Positions 17,496-24,698 of a DNA stretch of 64,000 nucleotides are shown here, one piece after another. Location of the stretch: positions 124,001 to 188,000 of the forward strand of contig CBDCVQ010000013.1 in NCBI GenBank assembly GCA_965223165.1. Reading direction: 5' to 3'. The translations under genes and the position numbers were made by a program. The notes beneath the pieces are model-generated. The model made no database searches, was not told where the DNA came from, and saw nothing but the letters and a program-made list of their open reading frames with translations. Position 1 is the first letter of the stretch. Each line of letters begins with the position of its first letter. The stretch comes from JABDMH01 sp965223165. GTDB lineage: Bacteria; Bacteroidota; Bacteroidia; Chitinophagales; Saprospiraceae.

Positions 17496-18611
17496 ACCAC
17501 AAGATTTAATGCGAAGATCTACTAATGTGTGCAAATTCAATTTTTCTTGCTTGCCCTTGAGTTCAATATTGCCCAACGACCTGGACTGATAGGGTTTTGG
17601 GGGCGTCATGAGCTTAAGAAGCTCTTCTGAAATTAATAGCTGGGTGCCCAGTTCATTGCACTTGCTTTGAATCCGGGCGCTGGTGTTAAGCACGTCACCC
17701 GAATAGGTCACGTCCCTTTTGATAATGCCAATTTCTCCTGCCAGTACTTCTCCATAGTGCAGGCCGGCCTTAAACTGAGGCACGAGTCCATATGCCTGCT
17801 GATATTGTCCTGCTCGATCACGGATGATATCCTGCATGTCAAAGTAGCACCTCAGTGCGTGTGCATTTTCTACGCCGTGTTGGGTCGGCCAGGAGATGAC
17901 CACTTCGTCTCCTACATATTGATAGATTTGCCCTTTATTGTAGAGGATGGCGTTGGTGATATCGCTGAAAAAATCCTTGAGCAATTCGTGGTAGCGCTCG
18001 TTGCCCAGCCGTTCGGCGATCGCAGTGGAGGATCGAAGGTCGGCAAACATAAATATTCTCGATTCCCTTCGAGGAGATCGATATTTACCCGTGATAAATG
18101 CCCACAGTATGCCCGGTCCAAATTTGTTGCTGATTTGCAGCATCAATTGGGTGATGGACACCGCAATAGACCAGACAATAATATTTTTCAAATGCAATCG
18201 ATTTTTTGTCAAATAGTCCACAAATGCGACCTGGGTGTCGGGGTGCGTCAGGGGCTGCCCCGTATAGCCAGGTACAAAAATGGCTCCCAACACCAAGGTG
18301 ACCAATACGACAATCAGGATAAAGGTGATGGCCACCGCCAAAATATTGAAGCCGTATGATCTATCACGCAACTTTTCCTCGACAAAAAATACCAGGAATA
18401 TTCCGCCCAACATACTGCCGAAAAAGGCAGCCATGAGATTAAATCCGAGATTGCCGGAAAACGAATACATGTCTGACGAGCCTGAGGAATAATCCGAGCG
18501 CAGGAGGAGCTCGTCATATAGACTGACCACTAGTCCGATCGCCAGCCAACAAACCATAGTGATCAGGACTTTCTTCAGCTTGATGCGTGTCTTGAGATTG
18601 ATGGCAACCAT
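17493..18611 (-). CDS. Class III adenylate/guanylate cyclase with membrane domain
   Basis: 372 aa from ATG 18611, 7 bp after the sulfatase stop; longer readings would overlap the sulfatase. Four hydrophobic helices (about residues 15-35, 50-75, 90-115 and 130-150) precede the catalytic domain (about 175-372). Both metal-binding Asp are present: FADLRSST and YVGDEV. Of the base-selecting residues, the usual Lys (GxxxKxxGD) reads GQIYQYVGD, so Gln replaces Lys, and the second position (normally Asp in yDltG) appears to be Thr in VTYSGD. Substrate (ATP or GTP) therefore cannot be named. It probably makes a cyclic nucleotide in response to a membrane cue and is likely cotranscribed with the sulfatase. 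Confidence 0.87.
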   Translation of the reverse strand: MVAINLKTRIKLKKVLITMVCWLAIGLVVSLYDELLLRSDYSSGSSDMYSFSGNLGFNLMAAFFGSMLGGIFLVFFVEEKLRDRSYGFNILAVAITFILIVVLVTLVLGAIFVPGYTGQPLTHPDTQVAFVDYLTKNRLHLKNIIVWSIAVSITQLMLQISNKFGPGILWAFITGKYRSPRRESRIFMFADLRSSTAIAERLGNERYHELLKDFFSDITNAILYNKGQIYQYVGDEVVISWPTQHGVENAHALRCYFDMQDIIRDRAGQYQQAYGLVPQFKAGLHYGEVLAGEIGIIKRDVTYSGDVLNTSARIQSKCNELGTQLLISEELLKLMTPPKPYQSRSLGNIELKGKQEKLNLHTLVDLRIKSCG

Positions 18612-18618
18612 CCGCGCA

Positions 18619-20115
18619 CTATCTTCTGCGTGAATCCGGGTGGCGTCCCCACTCGCGACGTCGCAGGGGATCGAAGTCCGGATTGACCGTTGGCATGTCA
18701 GCGGATACGGACGTCCTCCACTGCTCCAGTCTGGCCATGAGCTCGGCGGCCTTGTCCGTATGCTGGCTGGCCAGATCATTTGTCTCGCCGATGTCTGCTT
18801 CCAGGTCGTACAGCTCGTGATGATTGTCATCCAAGAAATGAATCAGCTTCCACTTACCTTGCCGCACCGCGCTGGCTGGCACGTCATGGTGATAGACGGG
18901 ATAGTGCCAAAAAATGGCCCGAGGTTCGTTAGATCTTTCGGGTTCATCCATCAATACATCCCGGATACTCCTGCCGTCCAGCATCTGTTTAGGTGGATCC
19001 AGCTCCAGTAGGTCTGCAATGGTAGGGAAGAAGTCCACACTAGTTACCAGAGACGCTGTCTGGGTGCCGGCATTGATGTTTGCGGGCCACCGCACGATCA
19101 ATGGTTCTCGTATGCCACCTTCAAAGACGGTCCCCTTTTCTGAGCGGAGGGGCGCATTGGAGGATGCGACGTGTAGGAGCAAGCTATCCTGCTGATATAG
19201 GTGTTGCTTGGATGGATGGATCAGCGCTTTTTCATCAAAGCGAGAAACGAGGCCTCCATTGTCTGAAAAAAAGACGACCAGGGTATTCTCTGCCAGCCCG
19301 AGGCTATCCAATGATGCCATGATCCGACCCACACTATGGTCGATGTGCTCGACCATGGCCGCATAAACAGCATTGCAGGGATAATCCGGCACTTTGGGTT
19401 TTGCTAAATATTTTTCGATGAGTTGGGAATCCGCATTGAGTTGCACATGGACGTCATAGTGAGCCAGGAAAAGAAAAAATGAAGTATCCTGGTTTTTCTC
19501 CAGGAAATCGATGCTTACATCCGTCAGGTATTCCGACAATATTTTATCGCTGGCGACCTCTTGGTTGGGTTGGAGCACTCGCCCATAATTATAATAGGGA
19601 GAGCCGTGAAAAATGATACTTTCGTCATAGCCCTGATGTTTAGGAAAATATTCTTCCTGGTATCCTAAGTGCCATTTTCCAAAATACCCCGTGGCATATC
19701 CGGCCCGCTGACATAGCTCGCCAAGCGTCTCGATCTCCAGCGGCATATATTGTGTGCGGTTGGTGGCCACGGTGAGCCGCTCGTAAGGTCTCCAGTGACC
19801 GGGCAAAAAATCAATAATGCCGAGTCGTGCCGGATATTGTCCGGACTGTATGCTGGCGCGTGTGGGAGAACACACCGGGCAAGCCGCATAGGCATTGGTG
19901 AAGAGCTTACCCTGATCCGCCAGCTTTTGCAGGTTGGGGGTCTCATGAAACCGGTTTCCATACATGGGCAGATCCGCCCACCCTAAATCGTCGGCGAGGA
20001 TAAAAACAATATTGGGCGGAGCGACCGGCGTCCGGCTGCAGGTAATCAGGAAGAGGGCAGGTAGAATGAGCAAATAGGCGGCATACTTGCCGAGGTCAAT
20101 CATAGCATAGATCAT
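18619..20115 (-). CDS. Sulfatase (arylsulfatase family), lipoprotein
   Basis: 498 aa. The lipoprotein signal ends in LFLITC. The sulfatase domain begins with NIVFILADDLGWADLPMYGN (metal-binding Asp pair); the active-site motif C82-S-P-T-R must be converted to formylglycine. Other signs are ETPNLQKLADQG, GKWHLG and FFSDNGG (metal site), with a C-terminal subdomain ending in LYDLEADIGETNDLA. It removes sulfate esters, probably from sulfated polysaccharide outside the cytoplasm. The FGE gene at 11948-13084 could supply the maturation. It is immediately followed by the cyclase gene. Confidence 0.93.
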   Translation of the reverse strand: MIYAMIDLGKYAAYLLILPALFLITCSRTPVAPPNIVFILADDLGWADLPMYGNRFHETPNLQKLADQGKLFTNAYAACPVCSPTRASIQSGQYPARLGIIDFLPGHWRPYERLTVATNRTQYMPLEIETLGELCQRAGYATGYFGKWHLGYQEEYFPKHQGYDESIIFHGSPYYNYGRVLQPNQEVASDKILSEYLTDVSIDFLEKNQDTSFFLFLAHYDVHVQLNADSQLIEKYLAKPKVPDYPCNAVYAAMVEHIDHSVGRIMASLDSLGLAENTLVVFFSDNGGLVSRFDEKALIHPSKQHLYQQDSLLLHVASSNAPLRSEKGTVFEGGIREPLIVRWPANINAGTQTASLVTSVDFFPTIADLLELDPPKQMLDGRSIRDVLMDEPERSNEPRAIFWHYPVYHHDVPASAVRQGKWKLIHFLDDNHHELYDLEADIGETNDLASQHTDKAAELMARLEQWRTSVSADMPTVNPDFDPLRRREWGRHPDSRRR

Positions 20116-20231
20116 CTGTCCACGGATAAGATAAGCAAAGTTGCGGCGCTAATAGGCCGTTGAGTTATTGAGTGGGTTTGAGTCGCGACACTATTCGTGC
20201 GCATACTTGACCAGGGATCCAAGGATCTCGT

Positions 20232-20795
20232 CTATCCGGCTTGCTGTCGCTTGACCCGAGCTCGGACGCGCCTATCCTTCGTTTTGGCTTTGATCGGCAT
20301 CTTGATCTTGATGCGGCCGACACTCTTTAGGATCTCATTGGCTTTGTCGTCTTTGATCAGCTCGCTACTGGCCAGCGCTTTGGCCCCCTGGCCGACAAAG
20401 TATAAGATGCCCTTTCTTTCAAACTCCTTCTTGGCCAGGGCCAGACCCTTTCTCAAGATTCCCTGGCGTCCAGCTGGCTTCGCTGACTCGACCAATGTAC
20501 AGGCTTGAAACTTTACGACGTTGTCGGGCAAATTGGATCCTCGGGCACTATGCAGGTCGCGTAGACGATGGGCGGTGACTTGATTTAGGTCCTGGTAGAT
20601 GGGGCGAAAGTGAGCGGTCAAGAGATCTCGTTGTGCGCTGTCTTCCAGCAGTACCACATACCGGATATCGCAGGGATCGGGTTGGTCCTGATCTCCCTGG
20701 GTGATGACGGCGTAGACGGCCCATTGGTTATCTTGAGCAATGCCGGTAGCGACTAGCAGGCAGGTGAGCAGGGAGATTAGGTTGAATTTTTTCAT
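20232..20795 (-). CDS. Secreted hypothetical protein, basic C-terminus
   Basis: 187 aa with a signal peptide (MKKFNLISLLTCLLVATGIA, cleaved before QDNQW). The mature protein begins with a strand-like VYAVITQGDQ and a segment DIRYVVLLEDSAQRDLLTAHF. The C-terminal 30 residues are rich in Lys and Arg (KIKMPIKAKTKDRRVRARVK). No family is recognised. It stands alone, 116 bp downstream (in map order) of the sulfatase start, transcribed in the same direction. Confidence 0.6.
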   Translation of the reverse strand: MKKFNLISLLTCLLVATGIAQDNQWAVYAVITQGDQDQPDPCDIRYVVLLEDSAQRDLLTAHFRPIYQDLNQVTAHRLRDLHSARGSNLPDNVVKFQACTLVESAKPAGRQGILRKGLALAKKEFERKGILYFVGQGAKALASSELIKDDKANEILKSVGRIKIKMPIKAKTKDRRVRARVKRQQAG

Positions 20796-20959
20796 GATGT
20801 TGGTTCTCTTGGCTACTCATTTATACCCCGATGAGTGAAAAGGTTACCAGGTGGGTGAGGGGTTCACTGCCATGGATGACATGGAGCAAGGAGGTGGTTG
20901 GGGGATCTTAGCAATGGCAACTGCGTACACGTGTGCCACTTAGCCTCTCAAGGACTGCC

Positions 20960-21550
20960 TCATTTGGATAAAGGTTGGCCCATCTTTTTTGGGATGACCA
21001 TCTTGAGCAAGAACCCTGGCAGGGCACCGCCCAGATCACATTGAGCGTATTGGGTCAATGTCGCCCTGCCGGCGTGATCTTCCAGTACCGAGGTGCTCTC
21101 CAGGACAGGTATGCGCACCAGCTTGGATCTTCTGGGCAGATAATCGGGCATGCCGATCGTGTGGATCTCATAGCGCCAGTCATCAAGCCTGACGCAGGAT
21201 GACCCCCACGGTAGCATCCCGGTCGCGGAGAGGCTTGGGAAAATCCAGCACCAGGTAAAAAGTATAGGTGGCGGCATCTTCCTCCAAGATGTCGATCGAT
21301 CGGCACCTGGGAAACTTTGCCCGCATCTGGTCTATATGTAGAAAAGGTAGTTGATAATGGCGTCCTGAGCAGCCTCCAACTGGCCTACAAACTTATAGGC
21401 GGTCTGATCAGATTTACCTGCCGACCGGAAGACCTCGATATGCTCATTTCGGAGCTTAGACTCCCATAGCTGATCAACGAGCGGATCAGTCCAGCCGACC
21501 AGGGCGAGGGAGAGAAGAGTCATCGTGCGGTACCAAGTCTGCTTTGTCAT
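20960..21550 (-). pseudogene. START-domain-like secreted protein, two frameshifts
   Basis: Three successive reading frames together give one protein. Frame 1 starts at 21550 (MTKQTWYRTMTLLSLALVGW, a signal peptide) and runs to NYLFYI. Frame 2 continues with IDQMRAKFPRC and TFYLVLDFPKPLRDRDATV, matching the 'P.pv.dRD' strand of START domains. Frame 3 carries RLDDWRYEIHTIGMPDYLPR and the C-terminal helix GALPGFLLKMVIPKK. START folds bind lipids. The shifts lie near 21330 and 21190. The gene borders the hairpin-repeat zone that begins at about 21600. Confidence 0.6.
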
Positions 21551-21603
21551 GGCTAGTGATTTTAGCAGTTGATACCCGGAAGGTGAGAAGGTTATCAATG
21601 GTC

Positions 21604-21627
21604 GCAGCCGATAGAGGAATCGGCTGC
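21604..21627. repeat. GCAGCCGAT hairpin repeat, copy 1
   Basis: GCAGCCGAT (21604-21612) and ATCGGCTGC (21619-21627) form a perfect 9-bp stem with loop AGAGGA. First of five copies in this region. Confidence 0.75.
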
Positions 21628-21678
21628 TGCATACTCCTGATGGAGCTTTGACCCATTGTGGTCATCCTGCCCGGAGTT

Positions 21679-21702
21679 GCAGCCGATATGGGAATCGGCT
21701 GC
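21679..21702. repeat. GCAGCCGAT hairpin repeat, copy 2
   Basis: Same 9-bp stem (21679-21687 with 21694-21702), loop ATGGGA, embedded in a longer unit (CATCCTGCCCGGAGTT before, GGCAC after, then TCCTGATTCAGAC and TGCAGCTCGCCGATCCTTGC further on). Confidence 0.75.
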
Positions 21703-21879
21703 GGCACCCTACTAATGGACTTCGTACTCCATTCTAGCCAACCCGCAAGATCCTGATTCAGACCAATATGCAGCTCGCCGATCCTTGCCCCCGCGCACGA
21801 CCGGCCCGTGGCTCGACGATCTGACTCCGCGGTCTCCGCGACTCCGCGAGAAACCATCCTGGTCATCTTGCCCGGAGTT

Positions 21880-21903
21880 GCAGCCGATATTGGAATCGGC
21901 TGC
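21880..21903. repeat. GCAGCCGAT hairpin repeat, copy 3
   Basis: Stem 21880-21888 with 21895-21903, loop ATTGGA; the surrounding unit (21862-22010) repeats that of copy 2. Between copies 2 and 3 is a CTCCGCGGTCTCCGCG tract of the kind often found between Bacteroidota genes. No gene is seen between 21551 and 22196. Confidence 0.75.
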
Positions 21904-22196
21904 GGCACACTCCTGATTGAGCTTTGACCCATCCTGGTCATCCTACTAATCCTGAAAATCCTGATTCAGACCAGTGTGCAGCTCGCCGATCCTTGCCCCG
22001 CGCACAGCGGGCCGGCGGATCGACTAGTTAACTCTCTAACAAATTGCCTACAAATACATATATTTGCGGTAATTCAAGAGCTTCCAATCTAGAAGCTACT
22101 TCTCATCTCAAAGTCTTGTTCCCTCCAGTATCCGTTGATAGCAGTCACCGATTTTGCGCGCCCGCATGTCGCAAATTAAATTGGGGATACAAATAA

Positions 22197-22748
22197 ATGT
22201 CTAGTGACAAAGAAAAAGAGCCACCTACCCCTACCTGACGAGGTGGTGATGAGCAAGATCTACGTGATCCGTGGTCAAAAGGTGATGTTGGATCGAGATT
22301 TAGCAAGTCTGTACGGTGTGGAGACAGGAGGTTAAAGGAGCAGGTGCGAAGAAATACGGATCGGTTTCCTGAAGACTTCATGTTTGAGATGACCAAAGTG
22401 GAGTTCGAAGATTGGAGGTCGCAATTTGCGACGTCCAATCGCGAAATTATGGGCTTGCGTCGACCGCCATTTGCGTTTACGGAGCATGGGGTGTTGATGC
22501 TGTCGAGCGTCTTGCATAGCGAACGGGCCATTCAAGTGAATATCCAGGTCATGAGGATATTCACAAGAATGAAAGCGATGTTGGTCACGAATGAGAAACT
22601 TATGCTCAAAATCGAGCAAATCGAAAGATCGGTATCAAGTCATGATGATCAGATCCTAGTCTTGTTTGAATACCTAAAGAAGCTGATGGAAGAAAAAGAA
22701 CGAAGACAGTTACAGGATTCAAGGAAGAGAATTGGCTTTCAGAGGTAG
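22197..22748 (+). pseudogene. ORF6N-domain protein, two frameshifts
   Basis: Reads as an ORF6N (KilA-N-like, phage-type DNA-binding) protein when three segments are joined. Frame 1 starts at 22197 (MSSDKEKE) and stops in PTPT. Frame 2 (about 22228-22336) gives LPDEVVMSKIYVIRGQKVML and DRDLASLYGVET. Frame 1 is then resumed with RLKEQVRRNTDRFPEDFMFE, then MTKVEFEDWRSQFATSN and FAFTEHGVLMLSSVL. A coiled C-terminus follows. The second shift looks like a one-base loss after GAGACA. Intact relatives are about 180 aa. It sits within the hairpin-repeat zone, and its remaining 134-codon frame from 22344 is unlikely to be functional. Confidence 0.75.
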
Positions 22749-22791
22749 AGCGGCTTTGCGTGAAACCGATGGGTGAATCTTACCTGGATTT

Positions 22792-22815
22792 GCAGCCGAT
22801 ATGGGAATCGGCTGC
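22792..22815. repeat. GCAGCCGAT hairpin repeat, copy 4
   Basis: Stem 22792-22800 with 22807-22815, loop ATGGGA, directly after the ORF6N pseudogene; followed by the ATCCTGATTCAGAC tail of the larger unit. Confidence 0.75.
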
Positions 22816-23009
22816 GGCACACTCCTGATTGGCTTCGCAGCCCATTCTGGCCATCCTGAGAATCCTGCAAATCCTGATTCAGACAAAAGGAAGCCCCCAC
22901 CCCCTGCGTCTTCCTTCGCCGGAACGCTGGGGTGGAATTGGGTGCCGATTTGTCTCTGCGGGCCCCGCGGCTTTGCGTGAAACCTATTGTGGTCATCCTG
23001 CCCGGAGTT

Positions 23010-23033
23010 GCAGCCGATATTGGAATCGGCTGC
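23010..23033. repeat. GCAGCCGAT hairpin repeat, copy 5
   Basis: Stem 23010-23018 with 23025-23033, loop ATTGGA, in a unit (22988-23140) that closely repeats 21862-22010 and runs up to the 3' end of the LytTR gene. The 22749-23148 interval holds only repeat sequence. Confidence 0.75.
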
Positions 23034-23148
23034 GGCACACTCGTGATTGGCTTCGTACCCCATTCTGGCCATCCTGAGAATCCTGCAAATCCTGATTCAG
23101 ACAAATGTGCAGCTCGCCGATCCTTGCCCCGCGCACGGCCGGCCTTGC

Positions 23149-23931
23149 CTACGTGTATTCGCCAATAGGCAAACCCAGGGTGCCGCCCGGCTGGGATGGG
23201 CTATCACTTATGTGGCATCGATCGAGTGCGGCTACGAAGGCCTCCCTGCACCGGTGGGAGAGAGGCACCTTTGAACCGTCGCTCAGCGAAATGGATTCGC
23301 CCGCCCCCTTTTTCCAGTATCCGACATGGGTCATATTGATAATGTGCGAACGGTGCACCCTACAGAAGCACTGTGAGGTCAAGGACGTTTCGTAGTACCC
23401 TAGCGGGCGCGATACCGTGATCTTGGAGCCGTCGTTAAGCGAAAACGTGCTGTAGTTTCGATAGGATGTCACCCGGACGATCTGTTGCAGGTCGACAAAG
23501 GACGTGCCATCGGCACAAGGTAGCGTGACTTTGGGCCGGATGACGATATGGGGTTCTGCTGGCGGCGTGGCGGGCATTAGCCGTACTACCTTTTCCATCG
23601 CTCGCTTTACTGCCTCCCCCTCGATCGGCTTGAGCAGGTAATACGCCGTATTAAACTCATAGGCCTGCAATGCATAGGTGTCCATGGCGCAAATCAGGAC
23701 GACGATGGGACCGGAGGGGCTCAATTTTTTGAGCAAATCTAATCCATAGCCGTCCGGGGTGCGTACCTCGGCAAACACCAGGTCGCAGGACTGTCGTTGT
23801 AGCACGTTGATTGCCTCCTCGTGAGAGGTAGGTTCAGCCGTGATGACGCAGTAGGGAGCGCACTGAGCAAGCAGCTGTTTTAGCAATAGGCAGGTGGATG
23901 TACTTTGGGTAATGATAATGGTCCGGATCAT
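23149..23931 (-). CDS. Orphan LytTR regulator with degenerate receiver domain
   Basis: 260 aa. Residues 1-120 have the length and outline of a CheY-like receiver, but the phospho-acceptor Asp is replaced by Glu55 (LVFAEVRTPDGYG), and the N-terminal acidic pair is absent (IIITQSTST). The conserved Lys is kept (LLKPIEG, K101). Residues about 135-240 form a LytTR DNA-binding domain (FVDLQQIVRVTSYRNYSTF, CRVHRSHIINM). Glu in place of Asp can mimic phosphorylation, so the protein may be constitutively active or respond to another cue; that is inference. No histidine kinase is adjacent. It diverges from the surface-protein genes that start at 24699 and could control them. Confidence 0.85.
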   Translation of the reverse strand: MIRTIIITQSTSTCLLLKQLLAQCAPYCVITAEPTSHEEAINVLQRQSCDLVFAEVRTPDGYGLDLLKKLSPSGPIVVLICAMDTYALQAYEFNTAYYLLKPIEGEAVKRAMEKVVRLMPATPPAEPHIVIRPKVTLPCADGTSFVDLQQIVRVTSYRNYSTFSLNDGSKITVSRPLGYYETSLTSQCFCRVHRSHIINMTHVGYWKKGAGESISLSDGSKVPLSHRCREAFVAALDRCHISDSPSQPGGTLGLPIGEYT

Positions 23932-24445
23932 AGCAGGGGGTCATTTGGTTAGAATGTAGATTTAAACGGTCTTGCCGGCAACCTCATTGAGTGCTAACAC
24001 AGAGGCTCCGAGCATCATCTATCAGGGTTGTTGCTGGTATCGTGGGTTCGGTGGTTTCGCGTACATAGTCGGTCTCTTTCCTTCGTGCCATCCGTCGGCC
24101 ATTGACGGGGTTAGCACAAGTCATGTGTGTCATAGTGCGATGATATTGGAGTCAAATTGTTGATTGTTTGGGATAAATATATTAAAAATATGTAGATGTT
24201 ATAGAAGTTTATGTGTTATGGTATGCTTTTTTGTATTGACATGCATTTGGTGCTCCTCAGATGATGGCGCACCTAGCACTCCGCTTACCGTGTCGAGATC
24301 AACATGCATGGACAGTGATAGATAGAGGTGCATCTTACTGTGCAGGCCCGCAAAGATTAGATCGAATTCGACAATTTGGGACGGATCCAACACGGCAACA
24401 GATCTGTCCATGCCATCTTCCAAAGCGGCGACCTTGGTACCAAAA

Positions 24446-24466
24446 TGATTGACTCAGAGTCAATCA
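24446..24466. promoter_or_regulatory. 21-bp perfect palindrome, possible operator
   Basis: TGATTGACTC-A-GAGTCAATCA, perfectly symmetric around one base, 233 bp before the LamG gene. It could bind a dimeric regulator. LytTR proteins usually bind direct repeats, so the neighbouring regulator is not an obvious reader. Confidence 0.45.
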
Positions 24467-24530
24467 TACATACGCTTATTCATTTATATGATGCGTTCGT
24501 ACGTTCATATGCGTCGTTCGTTCATTTGCC

Positions 24531-24613
24531 CTTTTCGGGATGTGGCTCTTCTGCTACATTTACACATAGCGAATATATTTTATTCGTAATCTGTTGATAA
24601 TAAACCCGAAAAG
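24531..24613 (+). promoter_or_regulatory. Nested hairpin in the leader of the surface operon
   Basis: CTTTTCGGG (24531-24539) pairs perfectly with CCCGAAAAG (24605-24613). Inside it, CGAATA (24570-24575) pairs with TATTCG (24581-24586) over a 5-nt loop. A competing stem AAACCC/GGGTTT (24602-24607 with 24616-24621) shares bases with the outer stem, so two alternative folds are possible in the RNA leader. Confidence 0.4.
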
Positions 24614-24698
24614 TAGGGTTTCCCGTTGGTAGCTCATTCTGTCTGATCCTAACGAGGTCGATGCTCTTTGCTGTCAGCGTCAACACAAAAATGAAGCA

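Larger units (their letters stand above)
23932..24698. other. Divergent control region between LytTR regulator and surface-protein genes
   Basis: No credible gene in 767 bp. It contains AT-rich sequence (24160-24240), a 21-bp palindrome (24446-24466), a run of short GTTCGT-type repeats (24490-24525) and a nested hairpin (24531-24613), which suggests regulation of the downstream operon. Confidence 0.5.

Noticed and set aside
18612..18830. 73-codon N-terminal extension of the cyclase
   Set aside because: It would overlap the sulfatase coding region and lacks the hydrophobic start expected; ATG 18611 lies directly before the first membrane helix.
21486..21941. A 151-codon frame made of repeated SVPQPIPISAATPG units
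   Set aside because: It is a translation of the hairpin repeat unit itself, not a gene; the same holds for frames at 22719-23168.
23972..24597. Short open frames between the LytTR and LamG genes (for example 23972-24163, 24261-24452, 24376-24597)
   Set aside because: No similarity, no coherent composition, and they overlap the palindrome and hairpin structures.
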